A stretch of DNA of 10,070 nucleotides from an uncultured Faecalibacterium sp. (GTDB taxonomy: Bacteria; Bacillota; Clostridia; Oscillospirales; Ruminococcaceae): NCBI GenBank assembly GCA_900765105.1, contig CAAFQM010000219.1:1-10070 (forward strand), read 5' to 3'. The position numbers and the translations under genes are program-made. Positions 7,929 to 10,070 of this stretch are shown in pieces. Every line of letters starts with the position of its first letter. Position 1 is the stretch's first letter. The notes below the pieces were generated by a model, which was given only the letters and a program-made list of their open reading frames with translations, made no database searches and had not been told where the DNA came from.

Positions 7929-8615
7929 TTATTCCTCTTCGCCGCCGATGGTCTCTTTCATGAACAGCGAGGTCAGGAACACGAACACATAGGTCTGGAT
8001 CAGACCGTCGAACAGGTCAAAATACAGGCTGAACACCGCCGGGACGAACACGGGCACCACGAGCTTGATCAGCTCCATGATAACGAATGCGCCCAGAACG
8101 TTGCCGAACAGTCGCATGCACAGGCTGGTCGGGCGGATGGCGATTTCAAGGATGTTCATCGGGGTCATGACCGGGGTGGGAGCGGCAAGGCTCTTGAGGA
8201 AGCCCACGCCGCCGCGTGCACGGATGCCGGCACCTTCGATCAGCACGATGCTCATCAGGGCCAGCGCAGCCGTCACGTCCAGATCCTTCGTGGGGGGCTT
8301 GACGCCGAACACACCGATCAGGTTGCAGAACGCGATGTAGATGGCTACCGTCATCAGGTAAGGCACATAACGCTTGCCTTCCTTGCCCAGCAGACCTTCA
8401 AAGAAATTGGTACCTGCCGTGTAGGCCATTTCCAGCACAGCCTGACGCTTGCTGATATGGTCCACCTTCAGGTTGCGGGTAAGCAGGATGGAACCGATGA
8501 CGACGATGGCCATGATCACCCAGCTGATGACCACGGATTCCGGGATCTGCAGCGGGCCGACCTTGACGTACTCGACGGTCAGTTCTTCCATCAGTGCTTT
8601 GGTCAGATTGCTCAA
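7929..8615 (-). CDS. atpB: ATP synthase Fo subunit a (ion channel)
   Basis: The 228-residue multi-spanning subunit forms the ion half-channels against the c-ring. Several hydrophobic helices are visible (about 27-46, 83-106, 112-128, 170-198, 200-218). The essential Arg lies in CMRLFGN (Arg168), matching Arg210 of E. coli. The start is taken as TTG at 8615 because GGAAGGAGG (8625-8633) lies 9 nt upstream; the nearest ATG, at 8591, would be 33 nt from that site. The frame stays open upstream to 8855 but does not look like part of subunit a. It is the first gene of the operon; no atpI precedes it in the window. The gap to atpE is 43 nt. Confidence 0.94.
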   Translation of the reverse strand: MSNLTKALMEELTVEYVKVGPLQIPESVVISWVIMAIVVIGSILLTRNLKVDHISKRQAVLEMAYTAGTNFFEGLLGKEGKRYVPYLMTVAIYIAFCNLIGVFGVKPPTKDLDVTAALALMSIVLIEGAGIRARGGVGFLKSLAAPTPVMTPMNILEIAIRPTSLCMRLFGNVLGAFVIMELIKLVVPVFVPAVFSLYFDLFDGLIQTYVFVFLTSLFMKETIGGEEE

Positions 8616-8624
8616 TTTGTTTTT

Positions 8625-8633
8625 CCTCCTTCC
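8625..8633 (-). promoter_or_regulatory. Ribosome binding site deciding the atpB TTG start
   Basis: GGAAGGAGG on the minus strand is a near-perfect Shine-Dalgarno with 9 nt to the TTG at 8615. It sets the start of atpB even though TTG is a rare start codon. Confidence 0.8.
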
Positions 8634-8724
8634 TGAAGAATGGGGTTTTGGGGAAATCGGGCCACAGCGCTGCCACTGCAGCGGAGTGTCCTTCTTATCG
8701 CCGAAGAAAAGGCTCAGCAACGTG

Positions 8725-8769
8725 AAAAAAGCAAGGAAGGCACTCGGCTTTGCCTGCCGTGCCCTCCCT
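8725..8769 (-). terminator. Terminator-like hairpin in the atp operon leader
   Basis: On the minus strand, arms AGGGAGGGCAC (8759-8769) and GTGCCTTCCTT (8733-8743) pair over 11 bp including two G.U pairs, with a small GGC/GCC inner stem. GC and then six T follow (8725-8730). The G.U pairs make the stem better on the minus strand than on the plus. It lies about 28 nt downstream of the predicted atp transcription start and 110 nt before atpB, so it could attenuate the operon. It could also simply stop transcripts arriving from the DUF2798 gene. Confidence 0.65.
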
Positions 8770-8803
8770 CCTGCACTGGTCACTTCGTCTTTTTTCGTTG
8801 AGT

Positions 8804-8832
8804 ATGATAGTACGATTGACGAAAATTGGCAA
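8804..8832 (-). promoter_or_regulatory. Probable promoter of the atp operon
   Basis: The minus strand has -35 TTGCCA (8827-8832), a 17-nt spacer and -10 TATCAT (8804-8809), each hexamer five of six to consensus. The predicted start at about 8797 gives a leader of about 180 nt to atpB. GTGCAC lies 8 nt upstream of the -35. Confidence 0.75.
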
Positions 8833-8874
8833 GTGGCTTTGTGCACATTCTCCATTTTGATTGATTTCGATTCA

Positions 8875-8886
8875 TTGATATATCAA
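8875..8886. repeat. Perfect 12-bp palindrome TTGATATATCAA
   Basis: It is a self-complementary site about 43 bp upstream of the atp -35. It contains the TGATAT and ATATCA half-sites without a spacer, unlike the N7 form at 9027 and 2579. It may be a regulator site or chance in AT-rich DNA. Confidence 0.4.
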
Positions 8887-9026
8887 AAATGTTGTGTATT
8901 GTGTCCAATTTCAGCACTCAGATGCGTACTTTTTTCACAATATTCTTAGGTATTTCTTAGTTTTTCGTTGGAAATCCTGGTCGAACTGGGGGATTTTTCC
9001 AGCATTTCTGTCCTGCCTTGCCTGTC

Positions 9027-9045
9027 TGATATGCCCGGTATATCA
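9027..9045. promoter_or_regulatory. Candidate operator TGATAT-N7-ATATCA upstream of the atp operon
   Basis: TGATATGCCCGGTATATCA is a 19-base palindrome with one mismatched pair. Its six-base arms and 7-nt spacer are the same as in the inverted repeat over the SPFH promoter (2579-2597), while the centres differ in sequence. It lies about 195 bp upstream of the atp -35 and no convincing promoter overlaps it. Confidence 0.5.
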
Positions 9046-9066
9046 AATTCATATAAGCAGCCGGTC

Positions 9067-9083
9067 TGATATCTGGCATATCT
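9067..9083. repeat. Degenerate second TGATAT/ATATCT inverted repeat
   Basis: TGATAT (9067-9072) and ATATCT (9078-9083) are separated by 5 nt, with the centre 39 bp from that of the site at 9027-9045. The shared GTCTGATAT in both sites makes it a possible second, weaker site for the same regulator. Confidence 0.35.
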
Positions 9084-9112
9084 CTTATACATATTTATTA
9101 TAAGTCCATAGC

Positions 9113-9134
9113 AAAAAAGCGATCAGTCCGCTTT
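9113..9134 (-). terminator. Short terminator overlapping the end of the DUF2798 gene
   Basis: On the minus strand AAAGCG and CGCTTT (9129-9134 with 9116-9121) pair over 6 bp around a 7-nt loop containing the stop codon, followed by a T run to 9113. The stem is short and A/U-rich, so termination may be partial. Confidence 0.5.
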
Positions 9135-9587
9135 CTTCTCACTGCGGCGGAACAGCAGCCGGAAGATAGCACGGCTCAGCGGGCCGCAGTAAAGCATCTG
9201 CCAGCACAGGGCCATGGGCATGTTGCAGCCCCAGGTGTGCACCCAGGTGCCGAAGCTCGGCTCCTTGAACAGGATCGTTGCCACAAGGCTCATCACCGGA
9301 CACATGATGCAGACGATCATCAGGGAGATGGCGTAAGTGATGAACTGCGGACGGTCGGTGGGCTTCATGAAAGTGAAAGCCAGCGCGGTGGCCAGCTTTT
9401 CCACCACGAAAAACTCCAGCACAAAGGCCACGGGCACCATGATGGGCATCTCGTGCAGGGCCATGCCAAAGGTGGCATTGGTCACACCGCCGGTGGCAAG
9501 GGCCACGTTATAGACGATCATGCCATAGACCATGATGCAGGCCATGATAATGGTGAAGATGATTTTTTCCGGTAAAGTTTTGGGCAT
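9123..9587 (-). CDS. DUF2798-type small integral membrane protein
   Basis: The 154-residue protein is mostly hydrophobic with four likely membrane helices (about 8-30, 46-70, 80-107 and 119-140), arranged as two hairpins as in DUF2798 proteins. It starts PKTLPEKIIFTIIMACIMVYGM and ends in a basic RLLFRRSEKK tail. The family has no established function. The ATG at 9587 is chosen because the hydrophobic family start begins there and GGAG lies 11 nt upstream; the frame runs open to 9761 but would cross a terminator hairpin. It lies upstream of the atp operon on the same strand. The family name is from pattern memory; the membrane prediction is firmer. Confidence 0.75.
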   Translation of the reverse strand: MPKTLPEKIIFTIIMACIMVYGMIVYNVALATGGVTNATFGMALHEMPIMVPVAFVLEFFVVEKLATALAFTFMKPTDRPQFITYAISLMIVCIMCPVMSLVATILFKEPSFGTWVHTWGCNMPMALCWQMLYCGPLSRAIFRLLFRRSEKKAD

Positions 9588-9634
9588 TTTGGTTTGTACT
9601 CCGTTTCTTTTTGTTTTGTCCGAACTTTCGCCGC

Positions 9635-9676
9635 AAAAAAGCAGCCCCAGCGGGAACTTTCGTCTCGCGGGGCTGC
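9635..9676 (-). terminator. Intrinsic terminator upstream of the DUF2798 gene
   Basis: On the minus strand GCAGCCCC pairs with GGGGCTGC (extended by GCG/CGC past a bulged base), enclosing a loop of about 13 nt, and is followed by six T (9635-9640). It points towards the DUF2798 gene, whose ATG lies only 48 nt further on. It may end an upstream RNA or act as an attenuator in that gene's leader. Confidence 0.8.
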
Positions 9677-9699
9677 TGCGACTACCATTGATTGGCGCT

Positions 9700-9705
9700 A
9701 TTTTA
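9700..9705 (-). promoter_or_regulatory. Weak extended -10 candidate for the DUF2798 gene
   Basis: The minus strand reads TGC-TAAAAT, an extended -10 with five of six matches, but the -35 position (TTATGC) is poor. It is the closest promoter-like element to the gene, and its transcript would still have to cross the terminator at 9635-9676. A second weak possibility is TTGAAA-18-CAAAAT at 9889-9918. Confidence 0.3.
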
Positions 9706-9922
9706 GCACAAAGAACGGCTCTGCATAATACCCCGCTGACATTTTCTCCCATTTCGCGCAAATTCCTTCACGAACGGCCCGGAACTTCTGGGCAGCTTTA
9801 CTGTGACTTTCCCGGCAGCCCTCCCTGCTTGGAACAAAGTTCCTCTCCAAAGGGTACACCCGTCCGGGTACCCCGCACAGAAAGTGGAATTTTGCACGTT
9901 TCATCTGCCATTTTTCAAGAAC

Positions 9923-9952
9923 TGCACAATTTTATGTTTTTATCCTTGTGCA
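9923..9952. repeat. Inverted repeat TGCACAA/TTGTGCA upstream of the right-edge promoter
   Basis: Seven-base perfect arms (9923-9929 and 9946-9952) are separated by 16 AT-rich bases. The right arm lies 9 nt before the -35 of the plus-strand promoter, a position suited to an activator or repressor. Confidence 0.4.
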
Positions 9953-9961
9953 CTCTGCGAA

Positions 9962-9990
9962 TAGACAAATCAATCAGGAATATGTATAAT
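9962..9990 (+). promoter_or_regulatory. Sigma-70-type promoter for the gene beyond the right edge
   Basis: The -35 TAGACA (9962-9967, five of six), a 17-nt spacer and a perfect -10 TATAAT (9985-9990) are present. Transcription would start at about 9997 and run off the window. Confidence 0.8.
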
Positions 9991-10056
9991 AAAGCCAGAA
10001 ACCAGAGAAGTACAGCAGAAGCTCAAATGAGAGCTAATCCCGCTGACTTGAAGCAG

Positions 10057-10063
10057 AAAGGAG
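10057..10063 (+). promoter_or_regulatory. Shine-Dalgarno site of a gene starting just outside the window
   Basis: AAAGGAG is followed by the last 7 bases of the window, which places a start codon at about 10071. Together with the promoter at 9962-9990 it shows that a plus-strand gene begins immediately beyond the edge. Confidence 0.65.
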
Positions 10064-10070
10064 CGAGACC

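Larger units (their letters stand above)
8616..9122. other. 507-base AT-rich regulatory region in front of the atp operon
   Basis: No gene is supported here. The region holds, from right to left in the direction of transcription, a weak terminator of the DUF2798 gene, the palindromes at 9067-9083, 9027-9045 and 8875-8886, GTGCAC at 8841-8846, the atp promoter (8804-8832), a terminator-like hairpin (8725-8769), a 6-bp hairpin CGCTGC/GCAGCG (8668-8683) and the atpB ribosome site. Between about 8890 and 9020 nothing recognisable is seen. Confidence 0.7.
9588..10070. other. 483-base intergenic region between the DUF2798 gene and a gene beyond the right edge
   Basis: No coding gene is supported. 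From left to right: a terminator hairpin (9635-9676, minus), a weak extended -10 (9700-9705, minus), a hairpin-rich stretch from about 9780 to 9875 of unknown meaning, the inverted repeat TGCACAA/TTGTGCA (9923-9952), a plus-strand promoter (9962-9990), a small hairpin AGCTC/GAGCT (10020-10035) and a plus-strand Shine-Dalgarno. Transcription appears to diverge from this region. Confidence 0.65.

Noticed and set aside
8616..8855. In-frame extension of atpB by 80 residues, with a hydrophobic stretch that could suggest a leader peptide or an AtpI remnant.
   Set aside because: It crosses the promoter and the terminator hairpin, has no ribosome site at its GTG or ATG starts, and the strong Shine-Dalgarno before the TTG at 8615 marks the real start.
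9588..9761. In-frame extension of the DUF2798 gene to 9761.
   Set aside because: It would be translated through the terminator stem and adds a basic segment unlike the family; the ATG at 9587 begins the hydrophobic family region.
9640..9900. Known structured RNA (6S, SRP, tmRNA, RNase P, T-box, cobalamin riboswitch) before the terminator.
   Set aside because: I looked for their conserved core sequences and saw none, so no family is claimed.
9698..9904. Small minus-strand frames (9698-9904 and 9703-9897) as a gene upstream of the terminator.
   Set aside because: They have no Shine-Dalgarno, no recognisable composition, and overlapping alternatives of equal quality.

Overview
The window comes from a moderately GC-rich Gram-positive anaerobe, most likely a Faecalibacterium-like member of the Oscillospiraceae (Clostridia). 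This assignment is inferred from the AGGAGG-type ribosome sites, the clostridial-style LCP and SPFH/ribbon-helix-helix genes, and the ATP synthase gene order; no marker gene fixes it. Every gene in the window reads on the minus strand. One gene starting just beyond the right edge appears to read on the plus strand.

Layout, left to right: the first codons of a minus-strand gene that leaves the window (1-25); an LytR-CpsA-Psr (LCP) envelope protein (99-1100) with its own sigma-70-type promoter; a two-gene operon of a small ribbon-helix-helix DNA-binding protein (1302-1502) and an SPFH/band-7 membrane protein (1502-2539), with an inverted repeat over the promoter -10; a strong bidirectional terminator (2639-2687); the F1Fo ATP synthase operon atpB-E-F-A-G-D-C (8615 down to 2701); a 507-base AT-rich regulatory region; a DUF2798-type membrane protein (9123-9587); and a 483-base intergenic region ending in a rightward promoter and Shine-Dalgarno site for a gene beyond the edge.

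The main observation is in the ATP synthase operon. There is no separate atpH (delta subunit). The slot between atpF and atpA, where atpH normally lies, has no free bases: atpF and atpA overlap by 17 nt. AtpA instead carries an N-terminal extension of about 70 residues that reads as the C-terminal domain of delta, joined in frame to a complete alpha subunit. The helical N-terminal domain of delta, which normally docks on the alpha N-termini, is absent from the window. If this reflects the real protein, the peripheral stalk joins F1 in an unusual way, and each F1 could carry three copies of a domain normally present once.

The control regions also hold several signals. The motif TGATAT-N7-ATATCA, with identical arms and spacer, occurs over the SPFH promoter and again upstream of the atp operon. 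The atp operon and the DUF2798 gene each have an intrinsic-terminator-like hairpin in front of their first codon. The atp promoter and the right-edge promoter both have GTGCAC exactly 8 nt upstream of the -35. All functional links drawn from these signals are inference.
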